Origin: Cruorifilaria tuberocauda
Taxonomy: Eukaryota; Nematoda; Chromadorea; Rhabditida; Onchocercidae
Reading direction: 5' to 3'
Assembly (NCBI GenBank): GCA_013365365.1
Contig: JABVXU010000051.1
Span: 124,001-188,000, forward strand
Length of the DNA stretch: 64,000 nucleotides
The notes beneath the pieces are model-generated. The model saw only the letters and a program-made list of their open reading frames with translations, ran no database searches and had not been told where the DNA came from. The first letter of the stretch is position 1. The number at the start of each line of letters is the position of its first letter. Shown here piece after piece: positions 32,745 to 46,141 of this stretch. The translations under genes and the position numbers were made by a program.

Positions 32745-34577
32745 CTAAAATAATAATCCAAAGTTATTTGGATCTGAAGCAATACTTCAGATTTTTATGC
32801 CATTACTGTGTTTAAAAATTTTTGATTCTAATAATGAAATTTTGCTTTTAAAATTAAAATTTATTGGTGAGAAAACTTTAAAGTCTTGTGTGCGACGATA
32901 AAGTGGATGATCACACAGTTCAGTTTGATATAAGTAAAATGTAAGTAAGTAAATTAATTTGATAGGATCACAACATTGACAAGGGCTCTTCCTTTCTTCC
33001 TCCTTTCCGTCCTTTTATATTCAATGCTCTCTTTCATTTTTTCTCTCTTATTTCCATCCCACTTTCATTTTTAAAATTAAAAAAGATTTTTAATTTGTCC
33101 ATTTCATGAAGAAAGAAGTTGGCAATTAATCGTCTTTAATGATTTTATGCAATACAACGACGGGCAACTTCCGTTTCTCGCTGTAAACGGATAAAAGAAA
33201 ACGGAAAATAGTTGCAAAGGACAAAGAAAGAGGAAGAAGAGGTCAGGAAGAGAAGAAAAAGGTCACGTTGAATATCTGTTTCAGTATTAATTGTTATCAT
33301 CCTGTTTTCGCCTATTCCTCTTCCTCCTCCTCTCTCCCTTCCCCTTTTCTCTCTTCTTTCCAGTTGAAAAGACTTCTTTACTATCAAATTAACTGGATGA
33401 AAAAAATTAGAGAAATCATAAGAGTAGTAAAATTTGGTGACAGCAAAAGGAATTCCTCTTCTCGTACATTTTATTGCGGGAGATGAAAATCCTTTTAAGG
33501 ATTACTTGACCACTTCAATTTCGGAGAAACAGGAATTCAATCAACGAATTAAATAGGGACACTTCCAAGCTTTCTTGAAAACAACTATTGCGAAGTCCCT
33601 GTCTTTCCTTTGTGATTAATTAATTAATCATTTCGTAGAATGAATTTATCCGTTGTTGAAAACACAATGAAAATTTTTTCAGTCCTCCAAATCATACTGA
33701 AATCATGAAGTAACATGATTCAGCATCATGCTTAAGCATCATTCTTCAATCTTTCTACTCCTGAAGTGAAGTAAATGTCTGAATACTTTTTACTGATCGA
33801 CTTTAATTCAAACTTAACCTTAATTACATTCCTGCAACTATCAGAAGTGAGTAAACATTCGAATGAGTAATTATTTCTCTTTTTATCCATTCATTGTGTG
33901 TACCTAATGCAGGATTAAATTAGGCGAAATATAGGTATCTCATGTGAATATCGTTGTCTAACAGATGATCATGATTATTCTCTATAATCACTACTCATTT
34001 TATTACAATATTCAATATCTAAATATAAATGAAAATGAAACTCATCTGATTTGATTAAATCTTAAATCGCATATGAGAATAATATTTGCAAAGCAAATAT
34101 ACTATTTAACAAATAATTCTATGTACTTTATGTTCTCTTAATTAATTGCTTAGTACAGAGGCGAACATTCTTATTGAAATATATCTACTAAAAAATGAAA
34201 TATATTTACACGTGAATATCGCAACCATGAAGTTTTAAATTAAAATCACAGCTCATTAATTAAACGGAAGCATTTTTGGACAATGTCTATGTACATGGCA
34301 GAATAAAAACTTGTAAATTTAACCATTTTTGGAATTTAAAATACAATTTATAGTTAAGAGGATTTTTTAACTGATTTGAAAACGTTGAAATTTCAATAAA
34401 TTCAAATCAATGATCTTAGAATTGTGCCGACATAGATTAGACCTAATTGTAATGCAATTTCATGATTAACTGATAATAAAAAGGATTGAAAGAGGAAGAA
34501 AGAGAGAGAGGAAGAGAAAGAGTTGAAAAGTATTCGTTTAATATGACTCACTTGCATTATGTTTCTTTAACGTTTAC

Positions 34578-34707
34578 TGCTAGTACCAGTAATTTGTTGC
34601 CTCGGGCCACAGATCGTCCGGATACTTGTTTTCCCTCAGGTGTAACTTTCCGTGACAACGACGTGCACAACAGCAGTAGTGATAACCTTCGGGGTAGACC
34701 GGTATTC
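34578..34707 (-). CDS. Possible upstream exon of the AP-2 gene
   Basis: A GC-richer segment in AT-rich surroundings. On the minus strand it has an acceptor (TTTACAAG, exon from 34707) and a good donor (GCA then GTAAAC, exon end 34578). One frame is open through it for 43 codons (TGLPRRLSLLLL... to ...NKLLVLA) and would join the 32744 exon in phase. Two other minus-strand frames and one plus-strand frame are also open over most of it, so the reading is unproven, and the peptide does not resemble the AP-2 N-terminus. Confidence 0.2.
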
Positions 34708-35499
34708 CTTGTAAATTATTAGTAATGTGTGCATCGGTAGTAGCAGTAATGCCCGATTGTGAAGCAAAAAGAAAAAAGAAAAAAGAAATGATAAATGACA
34801 AGTTGCAGGGAAATGAAGTGAAGGGGAAACGAAGAAGAAAAAGAAAGGAAAGGATGGAAAAGTACCATAAATAAGGTCAAGAAGGTATCTTACTTTTAAA
34901 TTACTGCAAAATGAAATCAAACACGCAAAATTCATTCCTTTTGCAAGGAGTTCCCTTCACTTTTTCATCAAAAAACTACGAAATTTAGATTCTTTCACTC
35001 AAATGAGTAATTTTGACCTTTTCAATTCCTTCTCTTTTTTCCTTTCTTTTTTGCTTAAAGATTAACATTTCATTTGATATGTTTCCGGAGAGTTGAGAGT
35101 ACCCTCGGGGTTATATCAATCTTCTCGCCCTGTTCGCCCTCTTACTACCCTTAGGCTATTACTTCTTCCTTCCGAACTCTACCGACAAATTTTGCCTTAA
35201 GGGTTTTATTTACCTGTTGACGTCATATCATCAAGAAAACATTAAAATATCAAAATTATTTGTTACAACATTCCCGTCCAACGCTTTCCCTAGCTCACGT
35301 TATAACCCGAGGCAAAGCAGTTCACGGCACGTGTATGTGTATATGTGTGTGTGCAAAAGAGGTATACCATCTACCAGATCTACATATCCTAAAGAAAACC
35401 ATTCCTGTAACCTTTATTGCAACCCCGGGAAAAAGAAGAAAAATATGCCGTTGGCGCTTTTTCGAATAACCGAAACTTTCCACTTCAGCCACACCACCC

Positions 35500-36050
35500 A
35501 CAAACCGCAAAATGATGCAAATAAAGAAACCCGCGGGGAATGGGTGGGACGGAAAAGAAGAGGTGAAGCATGAAGTTGTTACCAGTGATGAGGTGAATGC
35601 TGACTACGACGCTGATTTGGTGGATATCAAAGAATTCATTGAACGACGTTGCGTCGAAAAAGGGTTGGAGAGGGCGGGGGTAACGGGGTAAATGGAGGGA
35701 AAGGAGAGAGAGGAATGGCGGGGACACCGCGGGTGTCGGTAGGCAGGGAAGCAGGGAGTGCGGAGGAGAGAGGGATCGGAGGAAGCCGAATTCGGAAACT
35801 GGTCGACACCAAAAAAGGAGTCCACCTTCTCTCCCGTATCTTCTCCCTTTTTGTGAACATTTAAAACCGTTTACCTAACTAACATCGTCGACATTCTGGT
35901 TTCTGCTCTTCCTTCCTCCATTCAGTATGATGCCGCAGGGCGGGGGTGTAGGAGAGGGACCGCGGACGAAAATATATCTCCTGTATACATGTGTGCGTGT
36001 GTCTGTCTGCGTGCGTGTTCCGCGTGCGTCTCATTTCTCGTATGTCATTT
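35500..36050. promoter_or_regulatory. GC-rich block, possible promoter
   Basis: A stretch with clearly more G+C and CpG than its neighbours (for example GAGGGCGGGGGTAACGGGG near 35670 and GGACACCGCGGGTGTCGG near 35720), ending in TG-rich repeats. It could be a promoter of the AP-2 gene on the minus strand; no TATA box or transcript evidence is visible. Confidence 0.25.
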
Positions 36051-36500
36051 TTGAATGTGCATTTTCTGATACTATCAATGTGAAAACTGTCCCAAATTTG
36101 CATAACAGTGAATAGTAAGAGCGGAAGAATTATATTGGCAATACAATGTGAAAGGAAAAAATAAACTTGAGATATTTCCTGATTGCATGTTAGTTGAATT
36201 CCCATGTGAAACGATTTAGCTATTTCCATTTGTTAAATTCTTCTTTAAGAAATTAATATTGAACTGTTTTTTCTTCTCTCCTCAGGTTAGTGCCATCCGG
36301 TTCTCATTAATATCATTTTCTACCTCACCCAGAAGGAAAGGTAAATACGTAGCGGTAGAGACGCATAAGTAGACGAACACGTACGGAAAGAAATAGAAAC
36401 GTGATCCGGGTAAAACAATCGTACCTCTTTATAGAGAGAGAAAAGTTCGGCATTCATTTATCCATTTGTTCGTTTCATTCGTGCCATCTCTTTCTTATCA

Positions 36501-36526
36501 ATGTAACGTTGCGATGTGACGTTGCG
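36501..36526. repeat. Tandem 13-bp repeat with CRE-like half-site
   Basis: ATGTAACGTTGCG is followed directly by ATGTGACGTTGCG; the copies differ at one base. The second contains TGACGT, the core of CREB/ATF half-sites. ATTTC-type pentamer repeats follow at 36536-36576. Confidence 0.6.
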
Positions 36527-36731
36527 TTGTCGTCCATTTCATTTCAATTCATTTCATTTCAGTTTAATTCATTTCATAACAATATGCTCGGAGAGGAAGG
36601 ATACGAAGTTGAGATAAGAGAGACTATTATTGTTTTCCTCAAAACTCGTTTTATAGACAGTGTTGCATTAAAAGTAACAATTCCTACTGATCGCTTCGAT
36701 AACGTTTTCATTCCGATAAATTGGATGATGG

Positions 36732-36792
36732 CGTCGTCGTCTCGTCGTTGTCCGTCGCCGTCGTCGCTGTCGTTGTCGCTATCGCCAGTATC
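36732..36792. repeat. CGT/GTC-rich trinucleotide repeat
   Basis: Imperfect CGT/GTC triplets, very CpG-rich. Read on the minus strand it gives an Asp/Gly/Ser acidic stretch, and on the plus strand a Ser-rich one. It is treated as simple-sequence DNA; an AP-2 5' exon on the minus strand cannot be excluded. Confidence 0.6.
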
Positions 36793-39700
36793 GCATTCTT
36801 CATCTTTCTTTTCCTTCAGATGTAAAATTTGCGACAATTTGAGTAAATAGCATCTGAAAAAAGTGCAATCACAAAACGGCAAGTGCACTTGTCTTATGGA
36901 AGATATAAACAATGCATTAATAATAAACTGGAAATGATGATAATTTATAATCCTGTTTCAGAGTTTTATGAGATAAATGACGACGTTAGGTTAGATCGAT
37001 TAGGACAGTAAAGCAATTGGTAGGAGGAAAGAAGATTATTTAGAATCCGAAGTTTGAAGGGTGTGCACAGAGAATGTTAAACCGTGAAGAATCCTCCCGT
37101 AGAATCTTTTCCATTAGTCTGCAGAGGAAGTGAACACGCATAGAAGTCACAGGTATGGTCACAGCTGGTCATTTATCATATTCCCTCGATGAATCTGAAG
37201 TTGGCCCATGATAATTTTATGGAATTGATTGTTGAAGTGATGGGAAAAAAGCAACGAAATAATAGAACAAGATTTGTCATTAATTATTAATGGAAATAAT
37301 TTCGTTAATAGTGAGATCTTAATTGCTTCCATAATGTTTTATAATTTTCAGATGATTCTAGAAGGATCAACTGATCATAATTTGAAATGACTTTTAAAAT
37401 ATCATTCAAAAAGTTAAATATTTTCTCTCTTTCTCTCGGAGATTCGAATCTCATGACAATTTTTCTCTTATGCAGAAATAAATGTTAACACTGAGATTTC
37501 ATGAATGCAAAAGAACCAATGATTATTGTGATGGATCATTTCGGTTTTAATTGAATTTTGAGTGGGAAATGAAGCGGCGTGAAGGCGAAATACAAACTAC
37601 TGAAAAAATGGAAGTTGAAAGTACAAACGTAAACTTCTCCCTGAACCTTCCGAAGCTCGTCTAAAAAAATGATTTGCAAAATTGTTCTCTTTTATGATAA
37701 CGAGCTATCAGTTATTAAAAGATGATAAAACTCCGCCAACTTTTTGTTCGCTTTATTTCAAACTTGTTTCGTCGGCTTTTAATAGAACTGGAAAATTATC
37801 AGAATTATCACTTCGCTCCTTTTCTTCATAATTTATAAAATAATTGAGGCGAAAAAAGAAGCAATGATTCAATTCGAATGAAATATCATTTAATTTAGAA
37901 TTATTAGGTACAATTTAATTTAATTTTATTTCATTCGACAGGATATGCCACTTTCTTCTCAATTCAGTTTGTCATGATAATTTGTTTCAATTAAATTCAA
38001 TTCAGTTCATTTCATGTAAAGATATCGTAAGGTAATCAATAATTCCATAGCCCCTTCAATGAAGAATGTCTACGATTACTTCATACAAAACAAAACTCAC
38101 CTATTTTATTTTCCGATTCTCTGCCCTACTAATTCTTCTTATGCCACAATTAAAACTATCATTTTGAGAAAATCACTTTAAAGGATTGCGCACATCTTAT
38201 TCGAGAATATATTCCTTCCAAAAAAATTTCAAGAAGTGACTTTGAACAGAGCGACAAATGCGCTTATCAAGTGGGCATCGTCTCACGCTTCAACTATAAA
38301 TGATTTCTCGCTACGATAAAAAGAAAGTTGCTAAGGTGAGTTTGGGAAAAAATAAAAGTTTCAGAGTAGAATGAGAGGTGAAATCGAAAATAGTGTCAAT
38401 AAATAACATGTAATTAAAAATTAGAGAAATTGTTGAATTGAAAATGCAAATTGTGGAATGAAATGAAATGCAAAAATGTGAATTGAAAGTCGGAAGAGTG
38501 GAAGGAATGAGAAAAAATTGGAAATGATAAAAGCCAGAAAAGATACATAATTTCATTCTTTAAACTGAAATGCTACCTGAAAATTTCCTGAAAACTGAGA
38601 TCAAAAAAGAGAAAAAGTTGGAAGCAAATTTTCCGGGTAAGAGATAGATAATTTTCATTTGTCGATTTAAAAGCACATATATCTTAAAATATTTCCAATT
38701 TTGCAACTGTCTAAATCTGAATCCTCTTCCCCTCCTTCTCTCACTCCTCAGCTCATCTTTAGTAAAGTTATCTAATTTACAATTACCATTCTTTTGAAAT
38801 TTTAATTTGCTTTCTGAACTTACTGATCTAAGCTTTAAAAGTTCCTTTTAAAGTTCAGAATTTAGCTATGCTCTTAAGGTAATATATTTTTATCAAATTC
38901 TGAGATTTGAAATCAAAGAAAATCATTTTGCAGCTCAGATTCTAAATTTTGAAATATAAAAACTATAGGTAAATTGCACTATCTGAGTAAAAACGTATAA
39001 ACTTGAAAATTTCATGCATCAAATCTAATTTTTCTTTTAAATTAATTTTTTCTGAGACTTTGATAAATGAAAGAGAAGATGATGAAATAATGAAATTGTA
39101 AAGTAACCAAAGATAAACGTTTTTATTTTCTGCTTTCTCTTTCTCGAGTACGTGAAGTAACCAAAGGAACTCAGTTGAGATTCATCTTATCCTAAATACG
39201 ACCAATAACGTTTCTTTCTCAGTAAATCAAAGTAATAAATTTTATTCACTTTCTCCTTTCTTCTCAATTAAAACAGACATTAACTTTCCAACTATATTAC
39301 TCTGATTAACTTATTCCGCTTTATTTAATCTGAAGTTATTTGTGAAGCCGAAAAAAGCCAAGTTCTTCAGAGTAAATACAAAACAATGAAACATTTTCAA
39401 GCGAATAATGAATGAGGAAGAAACCGTGGAAATATGAAAGTAATAATGTAAGGTAAATGCTTTCGTTCCTATACTTTTGGGCTGAAGGACGTAAATAATT
39501 TGAAATTGAATTCCTAAAATATTAATTCAAATTATATCTTTCGTAGATTGCTGTAATGATTCTTGTTTGATTCTTATCTTTTCACATTTAATATCTCAAG
39601 TAAATGATATTATTTTTCAGTTTACACTATTTTGAGAGCAAGAAATCCAAGGTGTAAAATTATTTTACTGTATGTTAAATTCATAGGAATAATTCAGAGA

Positions 39701-41836
39701 ACACTTATTTGTCCAAGCACTGTTTTTCCGGAAAATTAAAAAAGTTGAAGCATAAGGTCTCTGAAATATCTGAAAATTCTTCCGAAATTAATCAATAACT
39801 GCTTTCTTAGAGGATCAATATTTATCGAACATTCGGATATCAATAATGATAATCTCAGTCTTAGATTCGCCATCACTGACTGATAATCATTTGAGAATGT
39901 TATAAATCAGGGATGACAGTTCTGTGTGATGCGGAACTCACTGTATTTATCACTGTACTAATCTTACTTCGCTTTAAAACCAATCATCAGCAGTACGATA
40001 TCCGAAACTTTTAAGCTTGAACATATTAAAATTGAAACTCGCCACCAGCATACTAAAGCAGTAGTTATCGTCTGAGAACATTTATTCAGAGAGAGAATTC
40101 TTTTCCTTTTAAATTGTTATTCCCAAACTAAAAAAGAAAAGATTTAGGTGAAAATTTGCAAGTTTTTTTAAAATAAAACTGTAGAAAAGGGAAGGAATTC
40201 TTTTTAGAACAGTTATCATCCATTTTATACGTAATGAACGGAATCTCTTCTGAGAGTTTAAACATAAAAATGAGATGGATATAAAGGAATTTCGTTTCCA
40301 TCAAGAAATAACTGCAACCTCACTCATTTCTTCCGCCCAATTTCCTCCCACTCCTTTTTCTGCTTGAAAATTAAAAAACTCTGAATTTATCAGTTCACCA
40401 ATCTAAATGGTTTCCTAACAAATTTCGTAATTCGAAACCAGATTCAAATTAATTACGAAACTTATTACAGATGGTTTAAAATTGATGCTTGCAGCAATTT
40501 GATAGATTATTTCTTCGTAAATTATTTCGTTTCTTCCTTTCTTCCAACAAATATTATTTTCATTTGCATTATTAATTGTTATCTCTAAGCGATGCTTTAT
40601 AAAAGTTTTTAATTAATTTGGGAGCTATTGTCCTATTATGCAATCATATTAGCCAAATGAGTAAATGGAATAATTGGATGAGCGAAACATCGAATCAAAG
40701 ACGTCATGGACGGTATTTATTGCTGCTGTGAAGAAGCAACTTTAGGGAAGGACGAGTGATTCCCCATGAAATATGGGAATGCGGAATATTCTTCTGATCA
40801 AAAATAGGTAAGGAAATGCAATATCTTTCAAGAAATGTTAGTGAAAGCAGTAAAGAGTATGATCAATCGCTTTTCATTGCTATTTATTCATTCATCCATC
40901 AGTTAACGATTTTTTCACCTAATCAAACAATCTGGCATGAAATTAAAGGAAAATTTTTAATTTTTTTACATGAAAATTGTAAAAGATGACGAGGAGTACT
41001 GTGAAAATCATTTTGTATAATGATTAGAAGAAGGATATGGTATGATAGAGGTGGGATACTTACTGTATTGCAAAAGTTGAACCTGTAATTATTTGTGCAC
41101 TGTTCATTTTTTCTTGATAATAATATCTCATGATCAGAAGTACCTCAATCAATTGAATGAAAATTTAATTACAGACAATGAATTCACTGATTAATTAATC
41201 TATGGAATGATACACTCATTCTTTTTCCTATAAAATTCGATTATTAATTTATCTTTGTTATATATCTCTCTTGTTCATTTGTTTTAAGAATAATTCATTT
41301 TTTCATTTGATAATCAAATTAGACTTTCATCCAATCATCAATTCTTTTCTATTTTTACCGGAGATTATCAAGCAGGAAGTTCTCCTCTTCCCTTTGTTCA
41401 TTACTCAAAAGCTATCCAACTTCCTCTCGAGAGTGCGTTATGAATACTTCCTATTTCTAACAACACACTCAAGCGTCAAATTAGTTCCACTTCCACCTCG
41501 AAATTCATAAATTCCTTTTCTTTTCTATTTGTGCAATTTAACTCTACTCAAACTTCACTAATTAACAAACAAAAGCAGCAAAAAATCCGTTCTAAATATA
41601 CTCTTCCCATTATTATACAAAGCAAGTTACGACAGAGATACTTTCCTCCAATTTATTACTTTCTTCTTTTCTGTCTAAAAATAATTTTCTTATCATATGG
41701 CTTATTAAATAGCGAAACTGTATACCTATCTACTGTATGCAAGCTTGTCTCTTTTTACTTTTCTCTCTTTCGCAGAAGACGGAAATCATTCATTTATCTT
41801 TTCGAATCTTTTGATTAAAACAAATACATATGCGAA

Positions 41837-41856
41837 TACACGTGTATACACGTGTA
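41837..41856. promoter_or_regulatory. 20-bp palindrome with two CACGTG E-boxes
   Basis: TACACGTGTATACACGTGTA is its own reverse complement. It contains CACGTG at 41839-41844 and again at 41849-41854, 10 bp apart centre to centre, so both boxes face the same side of the helix. CACGTG is the core site of bHLH-ZIP factors such as MAX/MXL, USF and TFEB/HLH-30. A regulatory role is inference. Confidence 0.45.
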
Positions 41857-44800
41857 ATGCGAAAACCTAATACTATAAAATTCGTAAATATCAACGAAGA
41901 GATTAATTAAAGAAAGTGATTTGCTAATATTTGCATGGAGAAAAACAGAAAAAGCTTTTCAGGAGGAAATTCGACTTTTTTGCTCTTCCATATTAGTATC
42001 AGTATTCTTTGTCTAGGCAGTGTTGTCCCAGCAGATATTGGTTACATATATTTTATATTATAATCGAATCAAGCATTTAATGTATTGCTATGGAGCACAT
42101 GAAGAGATTTATTGCGCAGTATTTAGATGGATGAATAATCTGCTAAGTGAATCGTTGATTTGCTTTCTCGGACGTGCCAATTCGTTTTCAACTGCAGAAA
42201 TTTCATCTTTTTACTCTGGGAATGTTATCAGACCTTACTTTTCCCTTACTTCATTCCTTTTATCAAAGTTATCACAATGCTATTTCTGATTCAGGAGATA
42301 TTATCACAATCTTTCTCCTTTCTCCTCAATCTCTATAACATTATCAATCAAAACTAGTTCTTTTTAATTAATAAAACCAACAAGAATGTTTGCAATATTA
42401 TCAAACAATATCATTCGAGGAGTACTTCGCAATTTAATTTATTATAAATTAACAATTATTTCATAATTTGCGTTTTTGCTTACGATAAATTTATTGTTAA
42501 AATTTGAATCTCACCACTTTTCATAGATGGTTGAGTTAGGGGAAAGTACTGTAATTTTTATCCGTCTTATCCGTTGTCGTGCCAACTTGAGAAAACTTAG
42601 AAAATGAAAACGTTCATGGAAATTTTGAAATATCAAAGGGACGAAGTGGAAAGATGGCAAGGAGACTAATTAATTAAATGATCCGTTAAAATGATTGCGA
42701 TGATTGTTTGGGAAATGATTCCACGTAGTAAATTAGTTTCTCTTATCTATCATTACATATTTCATTTTCAACACGTTATCAATTTGACCCATTTTATAAC
42801 ATGCAAAGTATTCAAGTAATAAATTCAAAGGTATTGAAATTCTGAATAACTAATTTAGATGACCAGAAAAGATTCACTTCATGAAATAAACTTCAAAGTT
42901 AATTTTTTTGAGATATGAACAGACTACTTCTTATCGGTTTTAGAAACATTAATGAAAAAGTTATCAGAAACTGTGCAGCAAATTGCAAAGATATCTCGTG
43001 ATATCTCTTATCATCGAAATAAGCATTATGAGTTTCGAACAATTTCTCAAATATTTGCATCGTTTTTTGCAATCTCACGCAGAAATGAATGTGAAAGAAA
43101 GGTAACTTTCAGCTTTATCCATAGGCTCTGTCCAAATTTCCCTATAAAATGCACATTGAGATTTGCAGAGGAGTGCATTCTGTTTGCTGTACAGTGAAAT
43201 TTTAGTTGCTTGTCGATGTAAATTGAAAATTTTCACTTTCCGCAACAGATCAAGCAGACCGCCTTGAAGTCGAGATTCTGGCTAATGATAACAAGTAGGG
43301 AGAAGGGATTTCTGAATAGCAGCAGAGGGGAAAGGTCAACTGTTCTCTGCACCTGATCATCCATCATTCCATACAATGAAAAAAGGTATCATCCATGAGA
43401 ATTCAAACATTCACAGCAAATCACTGAAACGAACTTCATCTCTCCATTTCTAAGCTAAACCAATTGTCGCTGAAACTTAAAAATCGTTTCACATCACTTA
43501 ATTCTTTTCTGATATTAAGTTTTTCGGTTTTTCAGTTGCATGAAGACAGAAATAGTGACTGCGAAGATGAAAATTTGAAGAAAGAAAATTAGGAAATAAC
43601 GACATCAGTTACAAGTATGAAATCCCAAGGAATTTTTATTTAGTTATTCATTATTCATTCAATTTAAACATAAGAAATTCCACTGATTAGAAGAAACGCT
43701 TTTCTTTTTGGAGAGGAAAATACTGATATCGATAACGACACGACCAAAAGGACAGCACAATTTGTAGATAAGTTGAGTAACACATTTGCATATTACTCCA
43801 TGCACCTGGAGATTTTCCCATCGTTACTTGGGAAGCAAATACCTTTGCTATTATAAGTGTTGATTTCCGTCGATTTTTTGAATAGTTAAATTTTTGTTAA
43901 CCTTCGTTGAACAGAAAATATAATGTATTTGGTATCTGATGTATATAGCAAACAGCATTACGTTATACTGCAAAATATATCCATTTTAGTATTACTGATT
44001 TATCGGCTTGTGGAATTCAACCAGAAATTCCATTCATCCTACCTTAATTAGTGTTACAGTATCTGTTGTGAATTAGGAAAACATTTCCAAAGCATAATTT
44101 TGTCGAACAAAAGAAATTTCGAAGTTATTCTTTAATAATGTGCAATGCATAGACAGTAAGGTTGATGATGAAGTGAATTCACTCACGTGATCTCTTCTGA
44201 TTTTCATTTCATTTGGATCTGATCGACTTGATGTTACGAGTTGCTACTTGTTGCTGAGATTAGTGCTTGATCAATTTCCATCATTCATTTCCTAATGCTG
44301 GATTCAAACCACTTATTAGACTAGAATAATTTTATCTTTCAGTTTTCCGGAAACATGCTTTGGAAATTGCTGTGCCATTTCAGTTTATTCCTTCCCATCA
44401 ATGAAATCGCAGATTGTTATGCTTAAGCTGGAGTACTAGTTGTCATTCCCATGTCTACCACTGAGATTTCTTTGATCTGATACGTTCAAAATCAGCTTTG
44501 CACGACGATAGCTTTGTTCAGTTATCAAGAAGTTGTCGACAAACTTAAATTGACAAAAAGCGAAACAGCCAAATGAGGTGAAACTGAAAAACAGACATGA
44601 AGTATGCTTATCGATCACGTACCCTTCTTGCCATGATATGATGAAATGGCAATTACAACGAATTCAGGAAATCCCGATAACCAATTCGGTGATCAGAGTT
44701 AATTCCCTGCTCATATTCCTCCCGCCTTCATCATTGCTTATTTCCCTCTCTCTTCACCTCTCCTATTATTTCTCGCAAGGTTCTCATGTTTTTTCACCTG

Positions 44801-44881
44801 GAACTCTCAAAAATTTGTACCGCGAGTATCGACTCATCCATCCACCGATACTCAGCGAGGGAGCCAGCGGTCGGGTTGGTT

Positions 44882-44955
44882 GCCTGAGTAGCGCAGTTGG
44901 TTAGCGCGTCAGTCTCATAATCTGAAGGTCGTGAGTTCGAGCCTCACCTCGGGCA
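44882..44955 (+). tRNA. tRNA-Met (CAT), elongator type
   Basis: A 74-nt cloverleaf. The acceptor stem GCCTGAG/CTCGGGC pairs with one G-T wobble and A is the discriminator base. The D-arm is GCGCAGTTGGTTAGCGC; the anticodon loop CTCATAA has anticodon CAT at 44916-44918; the T-arm is GTGAGTTCGAGCCTCAC. The sequence closely follows the animal elongator tRNA-Met, including the T-T mismatch at the foot of the anticodon stem. There is no intron. Internal A and B boxes are intact and a T5 RNA polymerase III terminator follows. It appears as a single copy here. Confidence 0.97.
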
Positions 44956-44958
44956 CGC

Positions 44959-44963
44959 TTTTT
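44959..44963 (+). terminator. Pol III terminator of tRNA-Met
   Basis: TTTTT starting four bases after the tRNA 3' end, the standard RNA polymerase III stop signal. Confidence 0.85.
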
Positions 44964-46141
44964 CTGTCGTAACATCATCCGTAAGTTTGATGACAGCTTT
45001 GTCCAATTCCTCTTTCTCACCTGTTTTGATGAAGTTAAAACGAAGAGGTGATGAATCATGAGGCTCGACTTCAGTAGTGTCTTGACACATTTCGATATTG
45101 GGCCAAGTTCTCAAGTGAGGAGCTTTGTGAATGACCTTTTCTTGCGTGCTCTTTGCCTCATCCCCGTGCTTTGCATGGATTGGAGTGCTGTAGAGGTCGC
45201 TGATACTTGTTCGACCTCGACGTGTTTCCCTTGTTGTCCTTGTGGAAGTTCGATGTCCAGCGTCCTTTTGTGCTTCTTACTTGCGCTTGTTCATTTGCAC
45301 GGAATTTGTTAACAACGCGCTTCTGTGCGTGTTCTTCTACTCTGACGACACTTCCGTGTGTGCGTGCGTGTTCTCCGAGTCGTTGCTGCGAAGTGGAAGT
45401 ATCCTAGTCAGACGTAGAGAAAAAGACTGTTTGGGCTGAAAAGCAGCGTAACATTTCGCTTCTTCCACGTGTCTTCAATGTTTTAACGTTTTCAACTGTC
45501 ATTCTGATTTCCCGGAGAATCTGGAATTCCTTCGTTACATTTTTTGGAGAAACCATTGCTTAATCCTTTTCAAGCATTTAATAATCAAAGTAGTGCATTA
45601 TGGTTCACTGAAGATGAAGAGAAGCAAAAGTGATGTTCGTTTGACCTGTCGACCTGAAGACAGTCATTGTTGTACAGATTTCGCAGTACAGAAACAGTTT
45701 GTCATCTGAGTTGATTTATATTTCCCACCCCTGTCACTCAGTCATTGGTATTCCCCACCCACTTCTATCGTGGTTTGAGGAATTGTACGTGGAGGTTTAA
45801 TTGTTTCTCCATTCGACGTGACGTTATGTTAATGTGTCGAGAATTCTTTTCAGGTCCCTTTCCATTATTATTACCACGCTTGCTTTACTCCTAGATTTCA
45901 TGCTTCAGAATGACTAATTTATTTTCGGAACGCAACCTTTCTTGCTAGGAAAGGTCAATCGGTCCTTTGTGAGTGAAATTAATGATCTACAGAAAGGTCG
46001 TGAGGTCATTATTACATGAAACTGATAGCGAGCGAAGAGTTGCTCGAGTACGTGAATGAAGTTAACATGAGATCATTGAATGCAAATCACTATTGTACTT
46101 CAGAGGAAGAGTATAGAGTATAGACTATCGTAACATCAAAA

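Larger units (their letters stand above)
32745..44881. other. Twelve-kilobase upstream/intronic region of the AP-2 gene
   Basis: No exon here is secure, yet the AP-2 start must lie in it or beyond. It contains a candidate AP-2 exon at 34578-34707 (-), a GC-rich block at about 35500-36050 with TG-rich edges (35334-35354 and about 35990-36018), a tandem 13-bp repeat at 36501-36526, ATTTC repeats at 36536-36576, a GTC-type repeat at 36732-36792 and the double E-box palindrome at 41837-41856. From 37000 to 44800 the DNA is AT-rich with frequent stops in all frames. Confidence 0.55.

Noticed and set aside
36401..36850. 149-codon plus-strand frame and the opposing acidic minus-strand frame at 36574-36912
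   Set aside because: Both owe their openness to the CGT/GTC repeat at 36732-36792. The peptides are low complexity and no conserved block is visible; an AP-2 exon there is possible but unsupported.
45058..45440. Overlapping plus-strand frames after the tRNA
   Set aside because: Several frames are open at once because of moderately GC-rich TG/TC repeats; no conserved protein features or good splice borders were found.
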